Of a stretch of DNA of 64,000 nucleotides, positions 9,438-18,867 are shown in pieces (the stretch's first letter is position 1; every line of letters begins with the position of its first letter). The notes under the pieces were generated by a model. The model was given only the letters and a program-made list of their open reading frames with translations, made no database searches and was not told the DNA's origin. The position numbers and the translations under genes were made by a program. The DNA is from Exiguobacterium sp. KRL4 (lineage in GTDB: Bacteria > Bacillota > Bacilli > Exiguobacteriales > Exiguobacteriaceae): assembly GCF_001870785.1 (NCBI RefSeq), contig NZ_MOLV01000001.1, positions 1 through 64,000 of the forward strand. The letters run 5' to 3'.

Positions 9438-10322
9438 TTGGCAAAAGCAATCAAATTATTGATCTCAGACATGGATGGTACGGTATTATCCAGCAAACAG
9501 AAAATAGAACCGGAAACGATTGCCGCGATTCAAGCGGCAAAAGAGAAGGGCGTTGAATTTGCGATTGCGACAGGACGAAATTACTTAAACGCTAAAGAAT
9601 TGACGGATCAGGCAGGAATCGTTTGTCCAATCATCGCATCAAACGGTGCACGTGTCTTGACGGTTGACGGAGAAGAATTAAGTGCAACGACGTTGACGGC
9701 TGAACAAGCGCAACAGATTTATGGCATCATCAGCCAATATGAAGTCTTCTTCGAGATGTTTTGTGATCAAGGTCTTGTCACTGCTCAAGGATCAACAATT
9801 GATGCAGCCTATGATTCGCTCAAGGAGATGAGTGAAGAAAGTGATCGTGCGAAAGATGTCCTCGAGTTTTTCCATAACCGGTATTATGTCAATGAAGATG
9901 TCAAGATGATTGATGGATTCCGGTCGTTCATTCGGAATCAAGCAGGGCAAGTCTTTAAATTCATATCGTTTTCATTTGATCAAGACTTGATGAAAAAGAT
10001 TTGGAAAGAGATTGAAGAAAAAGTGGACGGCATTTACGTAACCTCATCCGGTCATGATAACATCGAAGTCATGGCACTTGGTGCCGATAAAGGCACGGCT
10101 GTCAAAACACTGGCGAAACATCTCGGCGTATCCATCGACGAGGTAGCAGTGATCGGCGACAATCTAAATGACGTACCGATGTTCAAGGTTGCTGGAATGG
10201 CGATTGCGATGGGGAATGGTCACGAAGAAGCGAAAGCAATCGCCCATCAAGTCACAAAAACAAATGATGAGAACGGTGTTGGTTACGCGATTGGCCAATT
10301 GGCGGACAAAGCGTGGACGTAA
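9438..10322 (+). CDS. Cof-type HAD-superfamily sugar phosphatase
   Basis: This protein of about 294 residues has the HAD motif I DMDGTVL near residue 10, the motif II region ATGRN, and the C-terminal motif III/IV GDNLNDVPMFKVAGMAIAMGNGHEEAKAIA. That is the Cof/YxeH-type HAD-IIB family with a C2 cap, which dephosphorylates small phosphosugars or flavin precursors; the substrate cannot be read from sequence. A TTG start at 9438 is preferred because AAAGGAG lies 10 bases upstream; the GTG at 9429 is too close to it. The product would begin MAKAIKLLISDMDGTV. The mscL start is 21 bp beyond the stop. Confidence 0.88.
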   Translation: MAKAIKLLISDMDGTVLSSKQKIEPETIAAIQAAKEKGVEFAIATGRNYLNAKELTDQAGIVCPIIASNGARVLTVDGEELSATTLTAEQAQQIYGIISQYEVFFEMFCDQGLVTAQGSTIDAAYDSLKEMSEESDRAKDVLEFFHNRYYVNEDVKMIDGFRSFIRNQAGQVFKFISFSFDQDLMKKIWKEIEEKVDGIYVTSSGHDNIEVMALGADKGTAVKTLAKHLGVSIDEVAVIGDNLNDVPMFKVAGMAIAMGNGHEEAKAIAHQVTKTNDENGVGYAIGQLADKAWT

Positions 10323-10343
10323 CGTCAGAGGAGGTCACCAACC

Positions 10344-10721
10344 GTGTTCAAGGCGTTTAAGGAGTTTGCGTTTCGCGGAAATGTGATTGATTTAGCCGTC
10401 GGCGTGATCTTGGGAGCCGCTTTTAGCGGCATCATCAAATCTTTAGTCGACAGCATCTTCATGCCGCTGATCGGAATAGTGATTGGTGGGATTGACGTGA
10501 AAGAGTTATCAGTGACGGTCGGGAAAGCCAAGTTGCTTTACGGACAGTTCCTTCAGGCAAGCATCGAGTTCATTTTGATTGCCTTTGCTTTATTTTTGTT
10601 CGTCAAGGGCATCAACAGCTTCCGCCGGAAAGAGGAAGTTCCGGAAGAAATCGTCGTTTCGACAACGGAAGAAAAGTTATTGACCGAAATCCGGGATGCA
10701 TTAGTGCGTCGCAACGATTGA
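10344..10721 (+). CDS. mscL: Large-conductance mechanosensitive channel MscL
   Basis: This 125-residue homopentameric channel opens under membrane tension to release solutes on hypo-osmotic shock. The N-terminal amphipathic helix and TM1 FRGNVIDLAVGVILGAAFSG are highly conserved, and TM2 is near residues 70-92 (FLQASIEFILIAFALFLFV). A charged C-terminal helix follows. The GTG start has GAGGAGGTCACC upstream. It is probably co-transcribed with the preceding HAD gene, though nothing suggests a shared function. Confidence 0.96.
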   Translation: MFKAFKEFAFRGNVIDLAVGVILGAAFSGIIKSLVDSIFMPLIGIVIGGIDVKELSVTVGKAKLLYGQFLQASIEFILIAFALFLFVKGINSFRRKEEVPEEIVVSTTEEKLLTEIRDALVRRND

Positions 10722-10748
10722 CGACTAAAAAGAATCCGTAAAAAAAGG

Positions 10749-10810
10749 AAAATCGCTCATTCTTAGCTGCAGGACTACGCCTGATAGTTAAGAAGTAGAG
10801 CGATTTTTTT
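10749..10810. terminator. Terminator between mscL and the helicase gene
   Basis: AATCGCTC (10751-10758) pairs with GAGCGATT, extended by an imperfect inner stem and flanked by A and T runs. It lies between convergent genes. Confidence 0.8.
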
Positions 10811-10813
10811 AAC

Positions 10814-12988
10814 TTAGAGAATCGTTAACAAGTGATTTTCAGAACAAACTTGCAGGGAAAGTTGTTTGTCGATGCCTTTATCGAATTGAATGTCGAGCAC
10901 ATCATCCATCACATGAATAATCGTACCGTCACCAAACGCGGTATGACGGATCCGCATGTTTTGCTGAACAGGTAAAAGTGGGATGGACGCTTTTTCAGTT
11001 ACCCGTTGGCTCCGCGCATGCGTTTTTTTGGCTGTGTCATTTGGATGAAGAATGTGCCGGATATTTCCGATGAACAGGGACTCTTCGACCGGCTTTGATT
11101 TATACCGGTAGGACAACAAATGAAGTTCGTGACGTGCCCGTGTCATCCCGACATAGAATAAGCGGACCGCCTCTTCCATCTCTTCTAACTGCCCGTCTTT
11201 GTAAGACTTGATATTATCAGAGGACGGAAGTACCCCGTTGATCAAATCAATCATGAAGACCCGATCAAATTCAAGACCCTTTGCACTATGAAAAGTCGAC
11301 AATGTGACGGCATTCTGATGTTTATTTGATTTTGCTTGCCGCATCAATTGTTCAAGATGCAGGATACGTTCCTTAAAAGCGAGTGCCGTCGGAAGGTCAC
11401 TCGCGACATTTTCAATCGTATTAAGCATCTCGAGCAGAAAATCGATGCTGAAGCCAAGACTATCACTCATTTTTTTTAGGTTTTTTTCATAACCGAGTTC
11501 GTTTCGGATCAACGTTAATGCCGATGCAGGTCGAGCCGTCCGAATGGCGGCAAAAACCGATTTGATGGTCTTTAATTGTTTCTTTTGATAAAATTTCATC
11601 TCGACATGTTGGATCAATAAATCAAATACATTTTCACCATTGCGCAACTCATATAAACGTTGGAGTTGGACTTTCGAGATGTAACCGGCAAACTTCGTAT
11701 GGATTTGTGCCAATACATCAACGTCTGAAGGATCATTCGCCAGTTCAATGAAATGTAAGATATCCTTTAAAACCCAATGGCTAAAGAATTTATGATCGAC
11801 GTCTTTGATATAAAAAGGAATCCCTGCTAAATCAAGTGCGTTCATGACATTGATGGAAGAAGAATTGTTTCGATACAAAATCGCGACTTCTTGAAAATTA
11901 GTTTCTTCCCGTAAATGACGAATGACATAACGGGTCTGGTCTTCATAGGCAGGTAATGTTTCTACGACAATCGGGCGAGAAGAAGGGTTGTTTGTAAACA
12001 TTTTTTTAGGATGACGGACTTTATTTCGTTGAATGAAACGATTGGCCGTCTCGACGATTTCTTGCGAAGAACGGTAATTCTGTTCCATGTACAAGACGGT
12101 AGCATCCGGGTACGTATCCTTAAAATGGATGATTTTAGAGACATCTGCTCCGCGCCAGCTGTAGAGGGTTTGATCATCATCAGCGACGACACACAAATTG
12201 TTGTTCGGTAATGCTAATTTTTCAACAAGTTGGTGTTGGACGAGTGAGGTGTCCTGGCTTTCATCTGTCAAAATGTACTCAAATCTTCGTTGATACGTCG
12301 CTAACAATGAAGCATTTTCTGCTAAAATCGTATTGGCATACGTCAACATATCATCAAAATCCATTAAAGGGTGAAGCGGATCACGTAGTTTGAACTGTTC
12401 ATAAGCAAGATAGATTTCCGGAAAATGTTTGATGGTCGTTTTTAACGTTTCGAGATCTTTTTGTGACAATAAACGGTTTTTGACAAATGAAATCATCCGT
12501 AACAATTCATCCATCTGATCTTCCGTGATGACGCTCCGATTGATGTCTTGAAAAATTCGACGGAGGATCATCCGTTTATGCAACGGTTGTTCAGAACGGG
12601 AAGATGATGATTTCTCAATGGCCCCTTCAATGATCGTATAGTGAAGGCGATTCGTTGCCGCGTAGTCACGAACGACCTGAAAGGCAAAGCTGTGAATCGT
12701 CGAAAAAGAAGCGGTCGTTCCGATTAAATGATGGAACCAATCGTGAAAACGTTCTGCCATTTCGTGAGCAGCGGCTTTACTGAACGTTAAACCTAAGATG
12801 GATCGTGGATTTACTTTTTTTTCAAGAATCAAATAAGCAATTTTAAAATTCAACGTTGTTGTTTTCCCGGATCCCGGGGAAGCGAGTAATAGAAGGGGAC
12901 CTTGATCATGTTCAATTGCTTGGCGTTGCACATGGTTTAGCTTGGTTCCGGTTTCAAGCTCCATACGTTCGAAAAAGTCTGTCGACAT
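10814..12988 (-). CDS. UvrD/Rep-family ATP-dependent DNA helicase (YjcD-like)
   Basis: This SF1A helicase has about 724 residues. It shows the Q motif LNHVQRQAI, Walker A ASPGSGKTTTL near residue 37, motif Ia TFSKAAAHEM, motif II LTDESQDT, motif III DDQTLYSWRGAD, motif IV QNYRSS, motif V TFHSAKGLEFDRVF and motif VI VGMTRARHELHL. All helicase motifs look intact. The last 55 residues resemble the Tudor-like tail of PcrA (FGDGTIIHVMDDVLDIQFD). It resembles B. subtilis YjcD rather than PcrA itself, which normally sits with ligA. The ATG at 12988 is preferred to the GTG at 13000 because AGAGGTG then has a 9-base spacing. Presumed role: DNA repair or fork processing. Confidence 0.85.
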   Translation of the reverse strand: MSTDFFERMELETGTKLNHVQRQAIEHDQGPLLLLASPGSGKTTTLNFKIAYLILEKKVNPRSILGLTFSKAAAHEMAERFHDWFHHLIGTTASFSTIHSFAFQVVRDYAATNRLHYTIIEGAIEKSSSSRSEQPLHKRMILRRIFQDINRSVITEDQMDELLRMISFVKNRLLSQKDLETLKTTIKHFPEIYLAYEQFKLRDPLHPLMDFDDMLTYANTILAENASLLATYQRRFEYILTDESQDTSLVQHQLVEKLALPNNNLCVVADDDQTLYSWRGADVSKIIHFKDTYPDATVLYMEQNYRSSQEIVETANRFIQRNKVRHPKKMFTNNPSSRPIVVETLPAYEDQTRYVIRHLREETNFQEVAILYRNNSSSINVMNALDLAGIPFYIKDVDHKFFSHWVLKDILHFIELANDPSDVDVLAQIHTKFAGYISKVQLQRLYELRNGENVFDLLIQHVEMKFYQKKQLKTIKSVFAAIRTARPASALTLIRNELGYEKNLKKMSDSLGFSIDFLLEMLNTIENVASDLPTALAFKERILHLEQLMRQAKSNKHQNAVTLSTFHSAKGLEFDRVFMIDLINGVLPSSDNIKSYKDGQLEEMEEAVRLFYVGMTRARHELHLLSYRYKSKPVEESLFIGNIRHILHPNDTAKKTHARSQRVTEKASIPLLPVQQNMRIRHTAFGDGTIIHVMDDVLDIQFDKGIDKQLSLQVCSENHLLTIL

Positions 12989-13213
12989 CGTTTTGTTCAC
13001 CTCTTACATCTGTAAACTCAAATTTCTCTTCTTAGTTTAGCATTTTCAGTTCGACAATTGATTAAGTCTACAAAAGAAGTGGAATAGAAGTAAAGAGAAA
13101 ACCTTTCAGTCAACATCCCTCAAACATTGGCTAAAGACATCTAGAACATGTAAAATGGAAATAGATGTAAGGAGAGAAGCGTATCTCTTCGATTAATGGA
13201 AGGCGGAAAAAAT

Positions 13214-13708
13214 ATGTCTCAAGTGAAGTTAGTTATGTACACCAATGAACACTATGAACAATGTGATGCGTTTATTCTTCCGGAAGAACAAATCCAATTT
13301 ACGACATTTCCGACACAGGTGGTGTCAGAAGCGTTAGAAAATCCCGATAAATTTCCGGTTGTCATTAAAAAGGATACAGAAGTCGTTGGTTTTTTCATCC
13401 TGCATTTACATCCTCCCAAAACACATCGGACAGATGAACAAAGTGTGCTGTTGCGTGCCTTTTCGATTGATGCCCGGCATCAACAACAAGGATATGCGAA
13501 AGAAGCGATGATGCAGTTGCCAGCCTTCGTGAATAAACATTTTCCGGAAGTGACAGCTATCACGTTAGCCGTCAATAAAAAAAATATTGCAGCAAAATCT
13601 CTGTACTTCAAGACAGGATACGTCGATACGCTACAGTCTGTGATGGGACCGATCGGAGAACAGCATATCTTGGCGTTTGATCTTCAAAAACAAATCTCCT
13701 TCGGATAA
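13214..13708 (+). CDS. GNAT-family N-acetyltransferase
   Basis: This protein of about 164 residues has the GNAT core. Motif A is LLRAFSIDARHQQQGYAKEAM, with the Q-x-x-G-x-A acetyl-CoA pyrophosphate loop near residues 97-102. The typical AVNKKNIAAKSLYFKTGY strand-helix lies near 125. The substrate is unknown. The ATG at 13214 is chosen over the ATG at 13196 because GGAAGGCGG lies 7 bases upstream of it. It has its own promoter-like region (TTGGCT ... TAAAAT) in the preceding 200-bp gap and is convergent with sacA. Confidence 0.8.
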   Translation: MSQVKLVMYTNEHYEQCDAFILPEEQIQFTTFPTQVVSEALENPDKFPVVIKKDTEVVGFFILHLHPPKTHRTDEQSVLLRAFSIDARHQQQGYAKEAMMQLPAFVNKHFPEVTAITLAVNKKNIAAKSLYFKTGYVDTLQSVMGPIGEQHILAFDLQKQISFG

Positions 13709-13755
13709 AAAAAGCACACTCCTCAGTTTAACTGCGAGGAATGTGCTTTTTGCTT
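13707..13755. terminator. Bidirectional terminator between the GNAT gene and sacA
   Basis: An AAAAAGCACA...TGTGCTTTTT inverted repeat with an inner TCCTC/GAGGA extension lies between convergent genes. Confidence 0.85.
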
Positions 13756-13771
13756 GTTTAAACATCGATAG

Positions 13772-15232
13772 TCAGAGTGAATAAATCGCAAGGTGGACAG
13801 TTGCTTCACCGCTTAAGACAATTCCTTGACTGGTTGATTTCGGGAAGATACGGGCAGAAGCCACCGCTTCTCCGTCGTTCAAGAAGACTTCAATCGACGA
13901 ACGGTCGACGAACAGCCGCAGCGTGTGCAGTGGTTCCGTTAACGTGATGGAACGCGTCGTTCCGTATTCGACAGCGGGAACCTCTGCGCCAGACCGTGTA
14001 CGATCCAATGTAAATCGTCTCGTCTGTGTATCATAACGCAGAATCGTTTCTTCTTGCTCACTCGCACGGACCTTTAATTCGAACTGTCCGGAAGAAATAG
14101 CAAGATGAGACAGGACCAGTTCAAAGACTTCCGCTTGGACAGGACTTGCCTGTTGTTCGACTACAAGAGGTTGTTCATACAGGGTGTCTTTTCGTAGAGA
14201 GGTTAGTTCGCGGACCGGTTTTTGGCGTAAATGCCCCTGTTCGAGTGTTAATTCTCGTGGCAGTGTCAAAGCGTGCGCCCATTTATAACGATCACTTGGA
14301 TACGTGATATCGGGTAAACCCATCCAACCGACGAGAATCCGGCGACCGTCTGCTGCTAACGTCGTCTGTGGTGCATAAAAATCAAAACCAAAATCAAGTT
14401 CTAAAAAGTCTTCATGTTGATAAGAAAGGTTCGGGAAGTCAACCGTCTGACCGATGAAGTAACCGGATTGGAAAATATTTTGGTAGTGGTCGCCTGTCGG
14501 TTCGATACCTTGTGGACTAAAAAGCAACAATCCGTGCCCATCCAGCTCAAAATAATCGGGACACTCCCACATATAGCCGAAGTCCGGATAACGCGTTTCC
14601 AGTTCTCCGAGTAACGTCCAGGATTCAGCATCTTCAGAGTGATAGACGACCGTAGAACCGGTCAAATCATTTCGCTGGGCACCGATGATGCAGTACCATG
14701 TCCCTTGATGTTGGAACACTTTTGGATCCCGGAAATGTTCAGTATAACCGTCTGGTACCGTTGCAATCGCTGGCGGAAGATGTTTTTCGACCCGACCATC
14801 TGAACGAAGGTGTCCAACGATTTGGCTCGTATGCCGGACCCAATCCTGATCGCGTTTATTGCCTGTGTACATGATATGGACTTTATCATCCTTGACGAAG
14901 CCACTACCGGAGTAGGCACCATGCGAATCGGGATCATCATTTGGGATCAGTGCCGCGCCTTCATCGAACCAGTGGACCAAATCCTTTGACGTCAGATGGT
15001 ACCAGTATTTTAATCCATGAACCGGTCCGAGTGGGAACCATTGATAAAATAGGTGGTACGTACCATCATGATAGACAAAACCATTCGGGTCATTTAACAA
15101 CCCGGTTGGTGGTTGAATATGAAAAGAGAAGCGCCAAGGGGATGTCCGGACTTCTTCTTTCATGAGTTGATACACTTCCGGTGCGAGATCGGAGAGCGGG
15201 CGATAGCGTGCTTCGCGTGTCCACTGATTCAT
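13772..15232 (-). CDS. sacA: Sucrose-6-phosphate hydrolase (GH32)
   Basis: This 486-residue cytoplasmic glycoside hydrolase of family 32 cleaves sucrose-6-phosphate, delivered by a PTS, to glucose-6-phosphate and fructose. The three GH32 carboxylate motifs are visible: LLNDPNGF near residue 45 (nucleophile Asp), FRDPK near 168 (transition-state Asp) and WECPDYFEL near 223 (acid/base Glu). A C-terminal beta-sandwich follows from about 345. The ATG has AAGGAGCTGACAGC upstream. No sucrose PTS gene (scrA/sacP) or regulator is adjacent, so its transporter must be elsewhere. Confidence 0.92.
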   Translation of the reverse strand: MNQWTREARYRPLSDLAPEVYQLMKEEVRTSPWRFSFHIQPPTGLLNDPNGFVYHDGTYHLFYQWFPLGPVHGLKYWYHLTSKDLVHWFDEGAALIPNDDPDSHGAYSGSGFVKDDKVHIMYTGNKRDQDWVRHTSQIVGHLRSDGRVEKHLPPAIATVPDGYTEHFRDPKVFQHQGTWYCIIGAQRNDLTGSTVVYHSEDAESWTLLGELETRYPDFGYMWECPDYFELDGHGLLLFSPQGIEPTGDHYQNIFQSGYFIGQTVDFPNLSYQHEDFLELDFGFDFYAPQTTLAADGRRILVGWMGLPDITYPSDRYKWAHALTLPRELTLEQGHLRQKPVRELTSLRKDTLYEQPLVVEQQASPVQAEVFELVLSHLAISSGQFELKVRASEQEETILRYDTQTRRFTLDRTRSGAEVPAVEYGTTRSITLTEPLHTLRLFVDRSSIEVFLNDGEAVASARIFPKSTSQGIVLSGEATVHLAIYSL

Positions 15233-15325
15233 GCTGTCAGCTCCTTGTTGTAAGTAGTTGTGTAGTTTCTTCTATTTGTTCACATTACGGAGAACGGTCT
15301 AGCTTGTCAATCGTGTCCATCCCTA

Positions 15326-16924
15326 TCACTGATGGAAGGTGAGGCGACCTTTACCGTGTTTTTTAGAATCGTATAGTGCCGTATCGGCACGTTGAATGAC
15401 ATGTTCAATCGACTCTTCAGACGAACGGATGGCGACACCCATACTTGCTCCGATTTGGAGCGCATGTTGGTTTAAGACAAAAGGATAGGAAAGTGTATGG
15501 ATGATATCTTTTCCGTAGCGATCAATTTCCTCAAGTGAAAGTATTTCATTAAGAATGATCAAAAATTCATCACCACCAAGGCGTGCCGCCATGCCCTCGT
15601 ACCGTAATGATTTTTGGAGACGATCGGCGACTTCAATCAGGACAAGGTCTCCCATCACATGACCATACTGATCATTGATGGCTTTAAAACCATCTAAATC
15701 AAGATACAAGTAGACTTGGTTATAGTCTTTGAGCGACAACAGATCTAAGTAATCCGATAATCCGTTTCGATTGGGTAAACCGGTTAAGGCGTCATGTAAA
15801 GCGAGTGATTCATACGTTGTCCGTTCTTGTTCCGTATATCTTAACGTGGTCGTCAATTGACGTAATGCAATCGAAAGAACCTCCACTTCACGAATTCCTT
15901 TGTGGGATGGAATCGATTTTAACGGGTCATGTTGCATCGCTTCTGCTGCCTGGGTAATTTGTTGTAAAGGGCGAGTCAGCAGTCGCGCGACGAACCAACC
16001 GATGAGGGCTGTGAGGAGCGAGGCAATTAAACCGGCAATCAGAATATACGTTTTCAGTGTACTCGCATCTGAAAAAGCGACTTGACTCGGTTGACGAACA
16101 AGGACAGTCCAGCCAAGACCATCATAATTTTTATAGCCTTTACTTCTAGCTAGGCCTGTCAAATATTCTTGCCCATCTTTCCAAGACGACACTTGGTAAC
16201 CAGTCTGATTTCCTGACAAGAAGGAAGCGGGGAGCGTTTTACCACGCCACTGCTCCGGACCGAGTAAGACGGTTCGATTTTGTTTACTGACAATAAAGAC
16301 TTCAACATCCTTGATCTGAGCCGTCGAACTTCGGAAGCTCTGCTCAATTTCCTTCGCCCATTCAAAACTCAGATGCGCTGCGAGAACACCAGTCAGCTTA
16401 CCGTTCGTAAACAACGGTGTGCTGATATCAACGAATTGTAAGGGCTCACCACTAGGATTCGGGAGTAATTTGGCAAGCAAGACGGCATCATGGACGTCAC
16501 CGATAAACGGTTTTTTTTGTGCTTGTTGAAAGACCGGACGCTCTTTGATCGATTGACCTTCTAAAATTGTTCCGGTTGAAGCAAGGACTTGACCATCGGG
16601 TGCGACGACACCAATCCAAGAAAAGTCAGGAATTTGTTGTTGCAGTTGCTGTAGCGTATCACGTGTTTCCTCGGTGTTCTTAGGTTGCTGAATCGTGGGT
16701 AATGTCCGCAAGACATTGACTTCAGCCGTCCGTGACCACATGTAATGATCGAGTTTATCGGATAACTGATAAGCGGTTGCAGACAAGGTAGTACCTACTT
16801 CTTCTTTTAATCGGTCGGTCGCGCGGTGACTGATTAAAAACGTCAAACAAAGTGTCATGATAAAAAATAGAACGGCAATCAATAAGGCAAGTAAGGCATC
16901 AAAACGAATAGACCAGTTGTGCAT
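15326..16924 (-). CDS. Membrane-bound diguanylate cyclase (Cache-HAMP-GGDEF)
   Basis: This 532-residue signalling enzyme would make cyclic di-GMP from GTP. Order: TM helix (about residues 9-32), extracytoplasmic dCache-like sensor (35-280), second TM (287-310), HAMP (310-365), GGDEF domain (370-530). The active site RLGGDEFLIIL is intact. The product-inhibition I-site position five residues before it reads R-Y-E-G instead of R-x-x-D, so allosteric feedback is probably absent. It is transcribed alone, with no EAL or PilZ gene in the window. The external ligand is unknown. Confidence 0.9.
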   Translation of the reverse strand: MHNWSIRFDALLALLIAVLFFIMTLCLTFLISHRATDRLKEEVGTTLSATAYQLSDKLDHYMWSRTAEVNVLRTLPTIQQPKNTEETRDTLQQLQQQIPDFSWIGVVAPDGQVLASTGTILEGQSIKERPVFQQAQKKPFIGDVHDAVLLAKLLPNPSGEPLQFVDISTPLFTNGKLTGVLAAHLSFEWAKEIEQSFRSSTAQIKDVEVFIVSKQNRTVLLGPEQWRGKTLPASFLSGNQTGYQVSSWKDGQEYLTGLARSKGYKNYDGLGWTVLVRQPSQVAFSDASTLKTYILIAGLIASLLTALIGWFVARLLTRPLQQITQAAEAMQHDPLKSIPSHKGIREVEVLSIALRQLTTTLRYTEQERTTYESLALHDALTGLPNRNGLSDYLDLLSLKDYNQVYLYLDLDGFKAINDQYGHVMGDLVLIEVADRLQKSLRYEGMAARLGGDEFLIILNEILSLEEIDRYGKDIIHTLSYPFVLNQHALQIGASMGVAIRSSEESIEHVIQRADTALYDSKKHGKGRLTFHQ

Positions 16925-17165
16925 GCAATAAACTCCATTTCAAGAACGAGATAGGTGAGGAAGATCTTTCCTAATATTTTAACATAAGCGATTTATCTGT
17001 TTTGATTTAATTCAAACTTTATGGATCATCGTCATAGGGCAGGCAAAAATCGTCGATAAAATAAAATGGAATTGGCAGTGGATTACATAATTGTAAGGAT
17101 AGGAACTTTTTTCTCTTTAATGACGTACACTAGAACAAGAAGTGCAAGCAAGAGGAGGAAAAAAG

Positions 17166-18083
17166 ATGCTAAAAATTGAACATGTGTCAAAACGGTTAGG
17201 AAAAGAACAAATTTTAAAAGACGTCAGTTTTGAAGTATCACCGGGAGAAGTATTTGGATTTCTAGGACCGAACGGTGCCGGAAAAACAACGACGATCCGT
17301 ATCATTACCGGGCTGCTCGAACAGGACGAGGGGACGGTCACCGTCAATGGTTTTGATGTCGTTCAGGAACGTTCGAAAGCGTTGACACAAATCGGTGCAA
17401 TCGTCGAAAATCCGGCATTTTACCCATACATGACCGGAAAACAAAACCTTGTCCAGGCGAAAAACCTGATTCCCGGCCTTGCGACGGTTGATTATGAGGC
17501 GTTAGCACAACTTGTTGGTCTAGAAGGGAAACTTTCTAAAAAGGTCGGCGAATATTCACTGGGGATGAAACAGCGTCTAGGAATCGCACGTGCCCTGTTA
17601 CATAATCCACGTGTCTTGATCCTGGATGAGCCGACGAATGGTCTCGATCCAGCGGGAATCGCAGAACTACGCGAATACTTACGGAAAATGGCGAGGGAAC
17701 AGGATATCGCCATTCTGATTTCGAGTCATATGTTAGGTGAGATGGAACAAATCAGCGACCGGTACGCGATCATTGATCAAGGGGTCATCAAATCCGTCGA
17801 ATCCGTCCAAAATGAGACGGGAGCAAAAATTTTAATCCGTGTACCGGAAGCAACTATTCTGGATGTGATCGAAGTATTGCGGGTCGCGAATTATCCGGCA
17901 GAACGCTGGAAGGACAAAATCGTCATCACAGCACCGGAAAGTGAGACACCGGCAATCGCCCGATTGATCGTTCCGATTGCGGATCTACATGAACTGACGA
18001 TCAAGCGTCTGACGCTCGAAGAACAATTCTTACAAGTGACGAAAAAAGAGGGGGATTCACATGCTTTCGCTCATACAAAATGA
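17166..18083 (+). CDS. ABC transporter ATP-binding protein (BcrA/drug-export type)
   Basis: This protein of about 305 residues has Walker A GPNGAGKTTTI near residue 40, signature EYSLGMKQRLGIARALL near 130-147, Walker B VLILDEPTNGLDP, and the H-loop SSHMLGEM. A C-terminal extension of about 90 residues is typical of BcrA-like two-component exporters (bacitracin, lantibiotic or unknown substrates). The ATG at 17166 follows AAGAGGAGGAAAAAAG; the GTG at 17142 has no ribosome site. The permease gene overlaps by 23 bp, so they form one transporter. No adjacent two-component system hints at a peptide antibiotic. Confidence 0.88.
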   Translation: MLKIEHVSKRLGKEQILKDVSFEVSPGEVFGFLGPNGAGKTTTIRIITGLLEQDEGTVTVNGFDVVQERSKALTQIGAIVENPAFYPYMTGKQNLVQAKNLIPGLATVDYEALAQLVGLEGKLSKKVGEYSLGMKQRLGIARALLHNPRVLILDEPTNGLDPAGIAELREYLRKMAREQDIAILISSHMLGEMEQISDRYAIIDQGVIKSVESVQNETGAKILIRVPEATILDVIEVLRVANYPAERWKDKIVITAPESETPAIARLIVPIADLHELTIKRLTLEEQFLQVTKKEGDSHAFAHTK

Positions 18084-18804
18084 ATGGATGAAATGGTGGA
18101 CGATGAAAAAATCAAAAATCGTTTTAGCACTATATGTCGTCATCGCTGCTGGACTGGTCATCATCGCCAAAACCAATGACTTTGATTTTACCCGAAGTGA
18201 GTATTATACGTTGGTTTCAACAATCTTGTTTGGATTGCTTGGAATCATCACGATTGTCTTCACGGCAGAGACAGTCGGGAACGAGGTCCGTTATGATACG
18301 ATGAAACATCTGTTGATGAGTCCGTACTCGCGGATGACAATCTACTTCTCGAAATTACTGTTTTCGATCTTAATCATGCTCGGGCAATTTCTCTTTATCG
18401 CCTTGATTACGTATGCGGCCTCGTTTGCCTTTTCTGAAGGCGGTGAAACACTTCAATTGCGAGATACGGTCTTGGCGCTCGTCAACCCGATCTTCACGAT
18501 TTTCATGACGTTGTTCTTCTCACTTGTCTTCCGCTCCGTCGGAATGATCATCGGCTTTACGGTCTTGGCCCAGTTCTTTACGACGATTGTTGGAGGCGTG
18601 TTACTGGCGCTTAAACCGGAAATCGCCAAGTGGATCGTCTTCATGCACTTGGATTGGTCGATGTACTTTAAGGATGCTGTAGGATATGGCATGGCTGAAC
18701 CGATGGGAACGACGTTAACATTTTCGATCATTTTCGTCATCGCGCATATCTTAGTTTTGTTTGGCGGCTCAATCTTGATTTTCCAAAAAAAATCGTATCT
18801 GTAA
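18061..18804 (+). CDS. ABC transporter permease (ABC-2 type)
   Basis: This 247-residue membrane protein has about six transmembrane segments (near residues 20-38, 55-75, 100-125, 140-160, 170-190 and 215-240). The MLSLIQNEWMKWW start and the TVGNEVRYDTMKHLLMSPYSR segment are typical of ABC-2 permeases of the BcrB/NatB kind. It starts inside the end of the ATPase gene behind AAAGAGGGGGATTCAC. It forms the membrane half of the exporter. The substrate cannot be deduced. Confidence 0.85.
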   Translation: MLSLIQNEWMKWWTMKKSKIVLALYVVIAAGLVIIAKTNDFDFTRSEYYTLVSTILFGLLGIITIVFTAETVGNEVRYDTMKHLLMSPYSRMTIYFSKLLFSILIMLGQFLFIALITYAASFAFSEGGETLQLRDTVLALVNPIFTIFMTLFFSLVFRSVGMIIGFTVLAQFFTTIVGGVLLALKPEIAKWIVFMHLDWSMYFKDAVGYGMAEPMGTTLTFSIIFVIAHILVLFGGSILIFQKKSYL

Positions 18805-18818
18805 GCCGATTCATTCAA

Positions 18819-18866
18819 AAACAGATCCTCTCCTTGCTGGAACATCAGCAAGGAGAGGATCTGTTT
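18819..18866. terminator. Bidirectional terminator after the ABC exporter
   Basis: A perfect 21-bp inverted repeat (18819-18839 with 18846-18866) has a 6-base loop and A/T-rich flanks. It lies between convergent genes. Confidence 0.92.
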
Positions 18867-18867
18867 G

